A program made the position numbers and the translations under genes. 64,000 bases of DNA, from positions 1 to 64,000 of the forward strand of contig CAMLTW010000001.1 of NCBI GenBank assembly GCA_946486375.1. Reading direction: 5' to 3'. Positions 41,868-51,727 of this stretch are shown piece after piece. The DNA comes from an uncultured Rikenellaceae bacterium (GTDB lineage Bacteria; Bacteroidota; Bacteroidia; Bacteroidales; Rikenellaceae). Position 1 is the stretch's first letter, and each line of letters starts with the position of its first letter. Under the pieces are notes generated by a model. The model had not been told where the DNA came from and ran no database searches. It saw only the letters and a program-made list of their open reading frames with translations.

Positions 41868-43118
41868 ATGGAACTGACGAAAATGTTCGGGGAGGCCGTC
41901 GAAGCCTCCCGCCGTCTGAACCTGCTGGACGATGAAAAAATAAACCGGGTGCTGAATGCGCTGGCGGACGAAGCGGAAGCGAAGGCCGGGACGATTCTGG
42001 AAGCGAACGGGAAAGACCTGGCGGCCATGTCGCCGGACGATCCGTTGTACGACCGCCTGCTGCTGACCGAAGAGCGGATACGGGGAATCGCATGGGACAT
42101 TCGTAACGTCGCTTCTCTGCCGTCGCCGCTGGGGCGGGTGCTGAGCCGGAAGATGCGTCCCAACGGACTTCGGATTACGAAGGTGAGCGTTCCGTTCGGA
42201 GTGATCGGAATTATCTACGAGGCCCGGCCCAACGTCGGTTTCGACGTTTTTTCCCTTTGCTTCAAATCGGGCAACGCCTGCATCCTGAAAGGAGGAAGCG
42301 ACGCTCGACATTCCAACGAGGCTATTGTGGCGCTGATCCGGGATGTATTGGAGCGGCACGACGTGGATCCGCACACCGTGACCCTGCTGCCTCCCGACCG
42401 GGAGGCTACCGCGGCATTGCTGGAGGCGGTGGATTACGTGGATCTGATTATTCCGCGGGGAGGAAAGGGGCTGATCCGTTTCGTGCGGGATCACGCCAAA
42501 GTGCCGGTGATCGAAACGGGAGCCGGGATTTGCCACACCTATTTCGATGCGGACGGCGATCTGGACATGGGGCTGAAGATCGTCCGGAACGCCAAAACAC
42601 GCCGGGTGAGCGTCTGCAACGCGCTGGATTGTCTGATCGTTCATCGTGACCGGCTGGACGACCTGGCGGGGCTTTGCATCCGGCTGTCGGAGAACGACGT
42701 CATTATTTATGCCGATCCGGAAGCGTATGCGGCGCTCGAAGGGAAATATCCGGCCCGGCTGCTGGAACGGGCGACGGAGGAGAGTTTCGGCACGGAGTTT
42801 CTTTCCTATCGGATGGCCGTGAAAACGGTGACCGACGTCCGGGAAGCGGTGGAACACATTACGCGGTATTCTTCGAAGCACAGCGAAGCGATCATTACCG
42901 GGAACCCCGAAACGGCGGCGTTTTTTCAGAAGACGGTAGATGCCGCGTGCGTGTATGTGAACGCTTCGACGGCGTTTACGGACGGGGCGCAGTTCGGCTT
43001 GGGGGCCGAGATCGGAATCAGCACCCAGAAGCTCCATGCCCGCGGGCCGATGGCGCTGGAAGAACTGACCGGTTACAAATACCTGATCGAAGGAGACGGC
43101 CAGATCCGGCCGAAGTAG
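41868..43118 (+). CDS. proA: Glutamate-5-semialdehyde dehydrogenase, 416 aa
   Basis: Second enzyme of proline synthesis, NADPH-dependent. Aldehyde-dehydrogenase-like fold with [41 protein letters not shown] and the catalytic Cys in [37 protein letters not shown] ends the family signature. Follows proB by 7 bases. Confidence 0.95.
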   Translation: MELTKMFGEAVEASRRLNLLDDEKINRVLNALADEAEAKAGTILEANGKDLAAMSPDDPLYDRLLLTEERIRGIAWDIRNVASLPSPLGRVLSRKMRPNGLRITKVSVPFGVIGIIYEARPNVGFDVFSLCFKSGNACILKGGSDARHSNEAIVALIRDVLERHDVDPHTVTLLPPDREATAALLEAVDYVDLIIPRGGKGLIRFVRDHAKVPVIETGAGICHTYFDADGDLDMGLKIVRNAKTRRVSVCNALDCLIVHRDRLDDLAGLCIRLSENDVIIYADPEAYAALEGKYPARLLERATEESFGTEFLSYRMAVKTVTDVREAVEHITRYSSKHSEAIITGNPETAAFFQKTVDAACVYVNASTAFTDGAQFGLGAEIGISTQKLHARGPMALEELTGYKYLIEGDGQIRPK

Positions 43119-43296
43119 GGCGTTTGGATTGTCGGCAGGCATTCTTCCGTGGATTTTGCAGGGAGCGGGAAGAAAAGCCGACTTTTGGCAACCGTCCTTT
43201 CGGAAAGGGATGCCGGTCGCATGGAGGGTCCCCGTAAGCGGGAACCGTTTCCGGAAACGGTAAAAAAACTTATTCGTTTATCGGTAAATCGGACAG

Positions 43297-44820
43297 ATGA
43301 AAATCCTCACCGGAAAACAGGTTCGGGAAGCCGACCGGTTCACCATCGAGCACGAGCCGATTGCTTCGCTCGACCTGATGGAACGGGCTTCGTCCCGGAT
43401 CGCACAGTATCTGGCGGGACGGTTTCCCGCGGGAACGCGGTTTGCCGTTTTCGTCGGAAAGGGCAACAACGGCGGAGACGGACTGGCCGTGGCGCGGTTG
43501 CTGTATCGGCGGAAATATCCCTGCACGGTTTACACGCTGTTCCCGCCGGAAGCGGGAACCGAGGATTACCGGGCGAACCTCGACCGGCTGCCGTCCGGGG
43601 TGGCGGCAGAGCCTTTCTCTCCGAACGATCCTCCGCAGTTGAAACCGGGAACGGTGATTCTGGATGCCCTGCTGGGCACAGGCGTTTCCGGAGAGGTGAA
43701 AGAACTGGTAGCTTCGGCCATCGGATTCATCAACGGTTCGGGGTGCGCAGTAGTTTCGCTCGACCTGCCGTCCGGCCTGACGACGGAATTCGGCAATGCG
43801 GGCCGGAAGGCGGTCGAAGCCGATCTGACGCTTACGCTGCAGTTTCCGAAACTTTCCCTGCTGCTGCCGGAAGGAGGCGAGAACGGCGGAGAGGTGGTCG
43901 TGCTTCCGATCGGACTGGACGAACGGTATACGGCGCAGGCGCAAACTCCTTATTATTATCTGACGGAAGACGTCGTCCGGCTGTTCGTGGAACGGCGGCA
44001 GAAATTCGCGCATAAGGGAACGTACGGACACGCTTTACTAATTTGCGGCAGCGAGGGAATGATGGGAGCGGCGGTGTTGGCCGCCGGAGGCGCGTTGCGA
44101 TCCGGCTGCGGACTGGTGACCGTTCGGGTACCGCAGGCGGAGCGGAATGTCCTTTACGTCACCCGTCCTTCCGCTTTGGTGAGCGGCGATCCGGGAACGT
44201 GCTTTTCGGAACCGCCCGAAGACTTGGGAAAATATACGGCTGTCGGCGTCGGGCCGGGGCTGGGACAGGCTCCGGCGACGGCAACGGCTTTGCGGAAATT
44301 GTTGGAGGTTTACCGGCGGCCGGTCGTGCTCGATGCCGATGCGCTCAACCTGCTGGCTGCGGATCGGGAACTGTTCGGACTGGTGCCTCCCGATTCGATC
44401 CTCACCCCGCATCCGGGAGAGCTGAAAAGGCTGATCGGAGACTGGAAGGACGACCGGGAAAAGTTGGAAAAAACGCTGGAGCTGGCCCGTAACCTGAAAT
44501 GCTTCTTGATCGTCAAGGGTGCTTATTCGGCGGTTTGTACGCCGGGCGGAGACGTCTGGTTCAATTCCACCGGCAATCCGGGCATGGCCAAGGGCGGGAG
44601 CGGGGACGTGCTGACGGGACTGTTGACCGGCCTGCTGGCCAAAGGGATGGATGCTCAGTTTGCGGCCATGTACGGCGTGTACATGCACGGTCGGGCCGGA
44701 GACGAGGCGGCCCGGTTGCGGGGAATGGAAAGCATGGATTCGGCGGATATCGTGGAAGCGCTCCGGCTGGATATGGAAGAACCGCAGGAGATGCCGAGCA
44801 CCGGAGAGCGAAAAGGATAG
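43297..44820 (+). CDS. nnr: Bifunctional NAD(P)H-hydrate epimerase/dehydratase, 507 aa
   Basis: Repairs hydrated NADH and NADPH. The N-terminal YjeF domain (about 1-215) has AVFVGKGNNGGDGLAVARLL, the Asp-containing ILDALLGTG and LDLPSGL; the C-terminal ribokinase-like dehydratase (about 230-500) has ALLICGSEGMMGAAVLAA, LDADALNLL, LTPHPGELKRL and GNPGMAKGGSGDVLTG with the catalytic Asp. The fused form is standard. Confidence 0.93.
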   Translation: MKILTGKQVREADRFTIEHEPIASLDLMERASSRIAQYLAGRFPAGTRFAVFVGKGNNGGDGLAVARLLYRRKYPCTVYTLFPPEAGTEDYRANLDRLPSGVAAEPFSPNDPPQLKPGTVILDALLGTGVSGEVKELVASAIGFINGSGCAVVSLDLPSGLTTEFGNAGRKAVEADLTLTLQFPKLSLLLPEGGENGGEVVVLPIGLDERYTAQAQTPYYYLTEDVVRLFVERRQKFAHKGTYGHALLICGSEGMMGAAVLAAGGALRSGCGLVTVRVPQAERNVLYVTRPSALVSGDPGTCFSEPPEDLGKYTAVGVGPGLGQAPATATALRKLLEVYRRPVVLDADALNLLAADRELFGLVPPDSILTPHPGELKRLIGDWKDDREKLEKTLELARNLKCFLIVKGAYSAVCTPGGDVWFNSTGNPGMAKGGSGDVLTGLLTGLLAKGMDAQFAAMYGVYMHGRAGDEAARLRGMESMDSADIVEALRLDMEEPQEMPSTGERKG

Positions 44821-44978
44821 ATTCGGAGCGGCAGGAGGCATGGATGAAACCCCCCTTGCCGGATATTTACAGGTTCCGACGGCAGGCATGTCGAAAGACG
44901 TTCATTTCTACGGTTCGGAGCATGGAGAGCGTGTAGGTTTCGTCTGCATTTCCCGGGGTTCGCCGGATCGGGATACGA

Positions 44979-45011
44979 AAAAATGCTGTCCTTCAAAAGG
45001 ACAGCATTTTT
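44979..45011. terminator. Bidirectional terminator
   Basis: AAAAATGCTGTCCTT (44979-44993) pairs with AAGGACAGCATTTTT (44997-45011), between nnr and the convergent peptidase gene. Confidence 0.88.
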
Positions 45012-45043
45012 GAGATCAAGGGCCTCCGCCCGTATCGTCCTGT

Positions 45044-47152
45044 TTATCGGATCAGTCCCCGATTCCTCAGCAGCGGTGTCCGGTCGGGGTCTTTCCCGCG
45101 GAAGTTCCGGTACAGCACGGCGCCGTCCTCCGTTCCGCCTTTGGACAGAATGTTCTCCCGGAACGAAGCGGCCGTTTCGGGGTTGAAAATGTCGCCCGTT
45201 TCGGCGAAGGCTTCGAAAGCGTCGGCATCCAGCACTTCCGCCCAGATGTAGCTGTAGTATCCCGAAGCATAGCCCCCGCTGAAAATGTGCTGGAAATAGG
45301 GGTAGCGATAGCGCGGCTCGATCTCCGGAATCAGGTCCCGTTCTCCGAGCTTCTTTTGCTGGAAAGCTTCGATGTCCAGTCCGGCGGTGTCTTTCAGCGT
45401 GTGGATGTCCATGTCGATATAGGAAGCCGCCAGCAGTTCGACGGTCATGAAGCCTTGGTTGAACTTCGCGCTCCGTTCCATTTTCACGATAAGGCTGTCG
45501 GGGATGGGCTCGCCTGTCCGATAGTGTTTCGCATAGGTTTTCAGAAATTGCGGAGCCGTAGTCCAATTTTCCATGATCTGCGAAGGAAGTTCCACGAAGT
45601 CCCGTTCCACACCCCTCAGTCCGCGGTATTCGACGTTCGACATCAGTCCGTGCAGGGCATGGCCGCACTCGTGGAAAAAGGTTTCGGTTTCGTCGGGGGA
45701 AAGCAGGGCGGGCGCATCTCCCGACGGCGGCGTAAAATTGCAGACCACGGTCGATACGGGGGCCACCCGTACGCCGTTTTCGTAAGCCTGCGGACGGTAG
45801 CTGCCGCACCAGGCTCCGCCCCGTTTGCCGGGCCGCGGGAAAAAGTCCAGGTACAGCACTCCCAGGTGGGAGCCGTCCCGGTCGGTCACTTCATAGACTT
45901 GGTTGTCCGCATGGTATTTCGGAGCGTCGGGCAAGGGACGAAACGTCAGCCCGTAGAGCCTTCCCGCCAGCGTGAAAATTCCTTCCCGCACCGTTTCCAG
46001 CGAAAAATAGGGACGGAGCATGTTTTCATCCAGCGCGTATTTCGCCTGACGCACCTTCTCCGCATAGTACCACCAGTCCCACGAGGCGAAGTCGTTCCCG
46101 GTTCCTTCCGACGCTTTCAGGGCCTTCATTTCGGCCAGTTCCTCCTGCGCCCTTTCGAGCGCGGGAGCCCATACCTGATCGAGCAGGCCGTAAACGTTTT
46201 CGGGCGTTTTGGCCATGACCCGGTCGAGCACGAAGTGGGCGTAGGTTTCGTATCCCAACAGCCGGGCTTTTTCCGCCCGGGCCTGCACGAGCTGTTTGAC
46301 GATTTCCCGGTTGTCGTTTTCGTTGCCGTTGTCTCCCCGTTTCAGGTAGCCGGTGTAAATCTTTTCCCGCAGCGAACGGTTGTCCGCATATTGCAGGAAC
46401 GGAATCAGGCTGGGCTTGTCCAGCGTAAAGACCCATTTCCCTTCCAGCCCCCGGCTTTTCGCTTCGGCTGCCGCCGCTTCGCGCACGCTTTCCGGCAGTC
46501 CGGACAGGTCTTCCGGATCAGCCACCGTCAGCACGAAAGCCTTGTTGTCGGCCAGCAGGTTTTTCCCGAACCGGAGGGAAAGCATCGAAATCCGCTCGTT
46601 CAGTTCTTTGAGTTTCGCTTTGTCCGCTTCGTTCAGTCCGGCGCCCGAACGGACGAATCCCCGATAGATTTTTTCCAGCAGCCGGGTTTGGCGCGCGTCC
46701 AGTCCCAAATCGTCTTTCCGATCGTAAACCGCTTTGATTTTGTCGAACAGTTGCGGATTCAGAGCGATTTCGTCGTTGTGCCGGGAAAGCAGCGGAGTAA
46801 GCTCCTCGTCTACGGATTGCAGTTTCGGGGAGGTTTCGGCATTGTTGAGACCATTAAAAACGGCCATGACCCGCGACAGGAACTGCCCGCTGTTGTCGTA
46901 GGCCAGGATAACGTTTTCGAAACCGGGTGCGGAAGTGTCGGAAGCGATGGCTTCGATTTCCGCATTTTCCAACCGGATACCTTCTTCCACGGCGGGTTTG
47001 AAATGTTCGGGCCGGATCCGGTCGAACGGGGGAACGCCGTGAGGGGTATCCCACCGGGCGAAGAACGGATTTTCCCGCATGTCGGGCCGCTGGGTACAGG
47101 ATGCTCCCAAAAGGACGGTGGCCGCAGCGGCCATCAGGGAAATTTTTTTCAT
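45044..47152 (-). CDS. M3-family peptidyl-dipeptidase (Dcp-like) lipoprotein, 702 aa
   Basis: Zinc metallopeptidase: ETFFHECGHALHGLMS holds the HExxH metal motif, with the third ligand Glu in the downstream helix (GVERDFVELPSQIMENW). The N-terminal signal has a lipobox (LLGASC), so it is exported and lipid-anchored. Substrates are short peptides from which dipeptides are released at the C-terminus. Start at 47152 exposes the signal; an upstream in-frame start at 47200 was rejected. Confidence 0.9.
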   Translation of the reverse strand: MKKISLMAAAATVLLGASCTQRPDMRENPFFARWDTPHGVPPFDRIRPEHFKPAVEEGIRLENAEIEAIASDTSAPGFENVILAYDNSGQFLSRVMAVFNGLNNAETSPKLQSVDEELTPLLSRHNDEIALNPQLFDKIKAVYDRKDDLGLDARQTRLLEKIYRGFVRSGAGLNEADKAKLKELNERISMLSLRFGKNLLADNKAFVLTVADPEDLSGLPESVREAAAAEAKSRGLEGKWVFTLDKPSLIPFLQYADNRSLREKIYTGYLKRGDNGNENDNREIVKQLVQARAEKARLLGYETYAHFVLDRVMAKTPENVYGLLDQVWAPALERAQEELAEMKALKASEGTGNDFASWDWWYYAEKVRQAKYALDENMLRPYFSLETVREGIFTLAGRLYGLTFRPLPDAPKYHADNQVYEVTDRDGSHLGVLYLDFFPRPGKRGGAWCGSYRPQAYENGVRVAPVSTVVCNFTPPSGDAPALLSPDETETFFHECGHALHGLMSNVEYRGLRGVERDFVELPSQIMENWTTAPQFLKTYAKHYRTGEPIPDSLIVKMERSAKFNQGFMTVELLAASYIDMDIHTLKDTAGLDIEAFQQKKLGERDLIPEIEPRYRYPYFQHIFSGGYASGYYSYIWAEVLDADAFEAFAETGDIFNPETAASFRENILSKGGTEDGAVLYRNFRGKDPDRTPLLRNRGLIR

Positions 47153-47281
47153 AGGACGTGATCGTTTTTTCCGGTTTACCGTTTCCGGCAAAGGGGACAC
47201 GGCCCTTTGCCGGGAAAGGAGTGTGAGCCGAATAACTCATTTCCGCAGGGAAAGAGAGCGGCTTATTTGACCGGGATTTTT

Positions 47282-47289
47282 TACTTTTG
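47282..47289 (+). promoter_or_regulatory. Promoter -7 element of rsmE
   Basis: TACTTTTG, 37 bases before the ATG at 47327. Confidence 0.5.
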
Positions 47290-47326
47290 TGCGAATTTAT
47301 TACTTTTTTGCCATTTTAAAAAACGG

Positions 47327-48040
47327 ATGCAGCTGTTTTATACGCCTGACATAGCAGGGGAAACCTACGTGTTGAACGAGGAGGAATCGAGGCACTGCGT
47401 ACGCGTGCTTCGTTTGGGAGAGGGGGACGAACTCCGCCTGACGGACGGGCGGGGAACCCTTTATACGGCGCGGATCGTTTCCGCTTCCCCCAAACGGTGC
47501 GAGGTGCGGGTGACGGAACGGAGGGAGGAATACGGCAAACGGCCCTGCCGGTTGTGCCTGGCCGTGGCGCCCACCAAGAATACCGACCGTTTCGAGTGGT
47601 TTCTGGAAAAGGCGACCGAAATCGGCGTGGATCGGATCGTTCCCCTGATTTGCGACCGTTCCGAACGCCGGGTGCTGAAGACCGACCGTTGCACGAAGGT
47701 GGTGACCAGCGCTGTGAAGCAGTCTCTCAAGGCTTATCATCCCGTGCTGGAAGAACCGGTTCCTTTCCGGGAGGCGGTGCGGAAACCGTTCGACGGAGAT
47801 AAGTTCATCGCCCACTGCGCCGAAAGCGCGGAGAAGCGGTTGCTGCGCGATCTGGTGATTCCCGGACGGGACGTCTGGGTGCTGGTCGGGCCGGAAGGGG
47901 ATTTTTCCCCGGAGGAAATCGCCCGGGCGAAAGAGAACGGGTTTCGGGAAGTTTCTTTGGGAACGTCCCGGCTGCGGACGGAAACCGCGGGTGTGGCGGC
48001 CTGCCATACGGTGGCGCTGCTCAACGAGCGGGAGGAGTGA
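47327..48040 (+). CDS. rsmE: 16S rRNA m3U1498 methyltransferase RsmE, 237 aa
   Basis: SPOUT methyltransferase with an N-terminal PUA-like domain (YVLNEEESRHCVRVLRLGEGDELRLTDG) and the knotted C-terminal SAM site: KATEIGVDRIVPL, LVGPEGDFSPEE and VSLGTSRLRTETAGVAA. Start at 47327 is the family start MQLFYTPDI; the frame extends upstream with non-family residues. Confidence 0.93.
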   Translation: MQLFYTPDIAGETYVLNEEESRHCVRVLRLGEGDELRLTDGRGTLYTARIVSASPKRCEVRVTERREEYGKRPCRLCLAVAPTKNTDRFEWFLEKATEIGVDRIVPLICDRSERRVLKTDRCTKVVTSAVKQSLKAYHPVLEEPVPFREAVRKPFDGDKFIAHCAESAEKRLLRDLVIPGRDVWVLVGPEGDFSPEEIARAKENGFREVSLGTSRLRTETAGVAACHTVALLNEREE

Positions 48041-48171
48041 CGTGCCTGTTTGCGGATAAACGCTGTCCGGAACTTTTTTCCGCAAGCCGGAAGAGCAAAA
48101 GGATAATGAATGAAACTTCCGGTATCGGGCAAGATGCCGGGGTAGGATGAAATAACGGAAAATCGTACGAG

Positions 48172-50151
48172 ATGCTGATTGTTCTGGCCGTATTGTCATT
48201 GGCGGTGTTCGCAGTACCGCCCCGTTACAAATATTGGTTCACCCTGCTGGTGGTCGCTGCCGGGGCAGCGGTCAGCACGGCGCTGGCCCTTTCCGCATGG
48301 GGGGCTTCCGCGGGGGAGATCGTTTTCGAGAGCGGATACAGTCCGCTTTTCCTGTTCGACCGCCCGGTGATGGACGGACTTTCCGCCGTCTTCGTGATCG
48401 TCGCTTCGGTGGTGGCGGTGAGCGTGACGGTATACGCGAAAGACTACCTGGCGGCTTACCGGGAATCGAAATCCCCGGCTCAGATGTCGCTTCATTACGC
48501 GGCACTGTCGCTGCTTTACTTTTCGATGGTGTTCGTGCTGACCTACCGGGGAGGGTTCGCTTTCCTGTTTTCGTGGGAGCTGATGACCCTCTCTTCCTTT
48601 TTGCTCGTGTTGTTCGAGGGGGAAAAGCGCGAGGTGCGCCGGGCCGCCATCAATTATCTGGTGCTGATGCACGTGGGGTTCGTGTTCCTGCTGACGGGAT
48701 TCGTGCTGGGCTCGGGCGGCGGGGATGCGGCCGGCTTCGACGCCTTGCGGAATTATTTCGCGACCCATGATCCGGTCCCGTTGTTCCTGCTGTTTTTCGC
48801 GGGCTTCGGCATGAAGGCCGGCCTTTTTCCGCTCCATGTCTGGCTGCCGGAAGCGCATCCGGCAGCTCCGGCGCACGTTTCGGCCCTGATGTCGGGCGTG
48901 ATGCTCAAGATGGGCGTTTACGGCGTGATGCGGGTGCTGACCTATGTGGAGGCCGGCGAGCTTTATACCATAGGTCTGATCGTACTCTTTGCCGGAGTCG
49001 TGACCGCCTTGTGGGGAATCGTGTTCGCCGCTTTGCAGAACGATCTGAAGCGGTTGCTGGCGTGTTCCAGCATGGAGAACGTGGGGCTTATTTTCACGGG
49101 ACTCGGCGCCGGAATGGTCGGCCGGGCCACGGGAAACGACGTGCTGGCCCTGTTGGGAACGGGAGGCGCGCTGTTGCATGCGGTGAATCATGCTTTTTTC
49201 AAATCGGTGCTTTTCCTGAATGCCGGATCGGTTTACCTGAAAACCCATACGCGGAACCTGGACGAACTGGGGGGGCTGTCGAAACGGATGCCGGTGACTT
49301 CTCTGTTGTTTCTGGTCGGGACGCTCGCCATCTGCGCCCTGCCGCCTTTCAACGGTTTCGTTTCCGAATTTCTCATCTACGCGGGATTTTTCCGGTCGGT
49401 GGCCGCGGGGACGGATGTACTGCTGGCGGCGGTAGGCATCGCGACCCTTTCTCTGGTCGGCGGGTTGGTCGTGCTGGTTTTCACCAAGGCCTACGGAATC
49501 GGTTTTCTCGGGATGCCCCGTTCTCGTCGGGCGGCGGAAGCGAAGGAAGCGGGAAACTGGATGATCGGCGCTCAGGTGCTGCCGTTGGCGGGCATCCTGC
49601 TGATCGGTCTGGTTCCGGCGTTCGTCTCTTCCCGATTGACGGGAGTGGTATCCTCGGTATATTCCCTGCCGGAGATGCCTGCCGGGACGGACGGTTTGGC
49701 TCACTCGCTGGCGATGATTTCGGTGCTGGCTGCGGTGCTGATCGGGATGGCCGGAGGAATTTACGTCTGGAAACGGAGGCTCTTGCGGGGACGTACGGTG
49801 GCGGAATTCCCCACGTGGGGATGCGGATTTACGGCGCCGGATGCCCGGATGCAGTACACCGCCGAATCCTATGCGGAAGGGTTGCAGCGTCTCAGTTCTC
49901 CCCTGACGGGCCGTTCCGCCGGGGAAACGGGCGTTTCCAAGGATGAACCGTTCGCGGGGACGGTTCCCAACAGCACGGGACGGTGGCGCGACCGGGTGGA
50001 CAGTCTGGTTTCGGGCCGCTGGGTTTTTCTGGTGCGCAAACTCAACGCCCGGCTGGGAAGGTTCCAGACCGGACGGGTCAACCACTATGTGCTGCATGCG
50101 GTGGTGTTTCTGGCGGCGGTCTTTTTGCTGACCCTGCTGGGCATATTGTGA
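48172..50151 (+). CDS. HyfB/NuoL-like proton-conducting membrane subunit, 659 aa
   Basis: Antiporter-type subunit of a group 4 hydrogenase/complex I-like complex, about 14-16 membrane spans. The ion-channel residues are kept: Glu136 in FSWELMTLSSF (TM5 Glu), Lys215 in GFGMKAGLFPLHVWLPEAHPAAPAH split at 213-235 and Lys246 in SGVMLKMGVYG. It therefore looks competent for ion translocation. First gene of a six-gene unit; the next starts 25 bases later. Confidence 0.85.
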   Translation: MLIVLAVLSLAVFAVPPRYKYWFTLLVVAAGAAVSTALALSAWGASAGEIVFESGYSPLFLFDRPVMDGLSAVFVIVASVVAVSVTVYAKDYLAAYRESKSPAQMSLHYAALSLLYFSMVFVLTYRGGFAFLFSWELMTLSSFLLVLFEGEKREVRRAAINYLVLMHVGFVFLLTGFVLGSGGGDAAGFDALRNYFATHDPVPLFLLFFAGFGMKAGLFPLHVWLPEAHPAAPAHVSALMSGVMLKMGVYGVMRVLTYVEAGELYTIGLIVLFAGVVTALWGIVFAALQNDLKRLLACSSMENVGLIFTGLGAGMVGRATGNDVLALLGTGGALLHAVNHAFFKSVLFLNAGSVYLKTHTRNLDELGGLSKRMPVTSLLFLVGTLAICALPPFNGFVSEFLIYAGFFRSVAAGTDVLLAAVGIATLSLVGGLVVLVFTKAYGIGFLGMPRSRRAAEAKEAGNWMIGAQVLPLAGILLIGLVPAFVSSRLTGVVSSVYSLPEMPAGTDGLAHSLAMISVLAAVLIGMAGGIYVWKRRLLRGRTVAEFPTWGCGFTAPDARMQYTAESYAEGLQRLSSPLTGRSAGETGVSKDEPFAGTVPNSTGRWRDRVDSLVSGRWVFLVRKLNARLGRFQTGRVNHYVLHAVVFLAAVFLLTLLGIL

Positions 50152-50176
50152 TACGAAACGAAATAAGGACGGGAGC

Positions 50177-51091
50177 ATGATTTCTTTTCTGTTTGTTCTG
50201 ACCGCCGCCGTTTTTCTGACGGGCATCATCAACCGGACGCGGGCGTTGCTCAGCGGCCGGAAGGGCGTGCGTTTGTTCCAGCACCTTTACAACGTGCGGT
50301 TGCTGTTGTCCAAGGGAGCGGTTTACAGCCCGGTGACGGGTGCGCTTTTCCGGGCGGTTCCGGCCGTCTGTCTGGCTGCTTCCGTGACGGCGGCTCTTTT
50401 GGTTCCGATGGGGCCCTATCCGGCGCTGCTCCATTTCGAGGGGGACATGGTGGCGTTCGCTTACCTGCTGGCCCTGTCCCGGGCGGCCCTGATCCTCGGA
50501 GCACTCGATACCGGGAGCAGTTTTGAGGGAATGGGAGCGAGCCGCGAAGCCCTGTATGGGGCCCTGATCGAACCGGGACTGTTTTTCTTTTTCGGCACGC
50601 TGGCGCTGATGACGGGCCATACGAGTTTTACTTCCGTTTTCGGGGCCCTCGGAGCCGGGACGCCGGAAATGGTCGTGGTGACCGTTTTGCTGGCCTACAT
50701 TCTGGTCAAGGTCGTGCTGGTGGAAGGGGGACGCATTCCGGTGGACGATCCCCGCACCCATCTGGAACTGACGATGGTCCACGAAGTGATGGAACTCGAC
50801 TACGGCGGAGTCGACCTGGGGCTGCTCACCGTGGGAAGCTGGATCAAGACGGCTTCTCTGGCTACCGTGGCTGCGGGAACGATCGCTTCGGTATTCGGCC
50901 AGGGCGGCGCTTCGGCGCTGACCGTCTGTGCGCTGGTGGCTGCGGTGGGCGTCATCGTCGGAACGGTGGAATCTTTCCGGGCGCGGAACCGGCTGAACCG
51001 GAACGCCACCTACATCGTGACGGTGAGTGCGCTGGCCCTGTTCGCCTTCCTGCTGGTATACGTCCTTTCGTTGAACCTCAATATCGAATGA
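50177..51091 (+). CDS. HyfC/NuoH-like membrane subunit, 304 aa
   Basis: Subunit linking the membrane arm to the hydrophilic module, about eight spans. Conserved loops ALDTGSSFEGMGASREA and EGGRIPVDDPRTHLELTMVHEVMELDYGG are intact, including the acidic residues of the quinone-cavity-like channel. It lies two bases before the HyfE-like gene. Confidence 0.88.
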   Translation: MISFLFVLTAAVFLTGIINRTRALLSGRKGVRLFQHLYNVRLLLSKGAVYSPVTGALFRAVPAVCLAASVTAALLVPMGPYPALLHFEGDMVAFAYLLALSRAALILGALDTGSSFEGMGASREALYGALIEPGLFFFFGTLALMTGHTSFTSVFGALGAGTPEMVVVTVLLAYILVKVVLVEGGRIPVDDPRTHLELTMVHEVMELDYGGVDLGLLTVGSWIKTASLATVAAGTIASVFGQGGASALTVCALVAAVGVIVGTVESFRARNRLNRNATYIVTVSALALFAFLLVYVLSLNLNIE

Positions 51092-51092
51092 A

Positions 51093-51722
51093 ATGCTGTT
51101 CGCACTGATAATCGTCTATGTGGTGACGCTGGTCTATTTCTCCATTACGGAGCGGTTCCGGCACTACGCTTCGCTGGTCGCTTTGCAGGGATGGGTGCTG
51201 GCCGGGATCGCCCTGCTGCGGCTGCATGCGGTCGACGTCGGAGAACTGATTTTCGTACTCCTGGAAACCGTCGTGTTCAAGGCTCTGATCGTTCCCTATA
51301 TCCTCTTCGGGATCATTCGCCGGACGGGGATCAACCGGGTGCATCCGAGCGCGGTTACGGGATTCAACGCCCTGCTCCTTTTTCTGGGCGGCCTGATCGC
51401 CAGCGTGGGGGTCACCTATTTTCTGGCCGATACGACCGTCAACCTCGCCTTTTTCGCGGTGGCGCTGTACGGCGTGATCTGCGGGTTGCTGCTGATCGTG
51501 ACCCACAAGCGGATTTTTTCCCATCTGGTGGGATTTCTGGTCATCGAAAACGGGGTGTTTCTGTTCTCCATGGCGGTCGGGGTGGAAATGCCCTTTTTGA
51601 TCAACGCCGCGGTGCTGTTGGACATTCTCATCAGCATCCTGATGCTGGGCCTTTTCGTGACCAAGATCGGGGAACGGTTCCGTTCCCTCAGCACGGATGA
51701 ACTGACCTCATTAAAAGACTGA
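51093..51722 (+). CDS. HyfE/NuoK-like membrane subunit, 209 aa
   Basis: Six to seven hydrophobic spans, with acidic residues inside spans (VGELIFVLLETVVFKALIVPYILFG and FLVIENGVFLF) as in NuoK/MrpC relatives. Sequence and position match hydrogenase-4 component E. Six bases before the HyfF-like gene. Confidence 0.82.
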   Translation: MLFALIIVYVVTLVYFSITERFRHYASLVALQGWVLAGIALLRLHAVDVGELIFVLLETVVFKALIVPYILFGIIRRTGINRVHPSAVTGFNALLLFLGGLIASVGVTYFLADTTVNLAFFAVALYGVICGLLLIVTHKRIFSHLVGFLVIENGVFLFSMAVGVEMPFLINAAVLLDILISILMLGLFVTKIGERFRSLSTDELTSLKD

Positions 51723-51727
51723 TTCGT

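Noticed and set aside
39818..42163. A 781-codon frame antisense to dapA-proB
   Set aside because: Spans two well-supported genes on the other strand.
48196..50232. A 678-codon frame antisense to the HyfB-like gene
   Set aside because: Shadow of a clear membrane-protein gene; Gln/His/Arg-rich nonsense.
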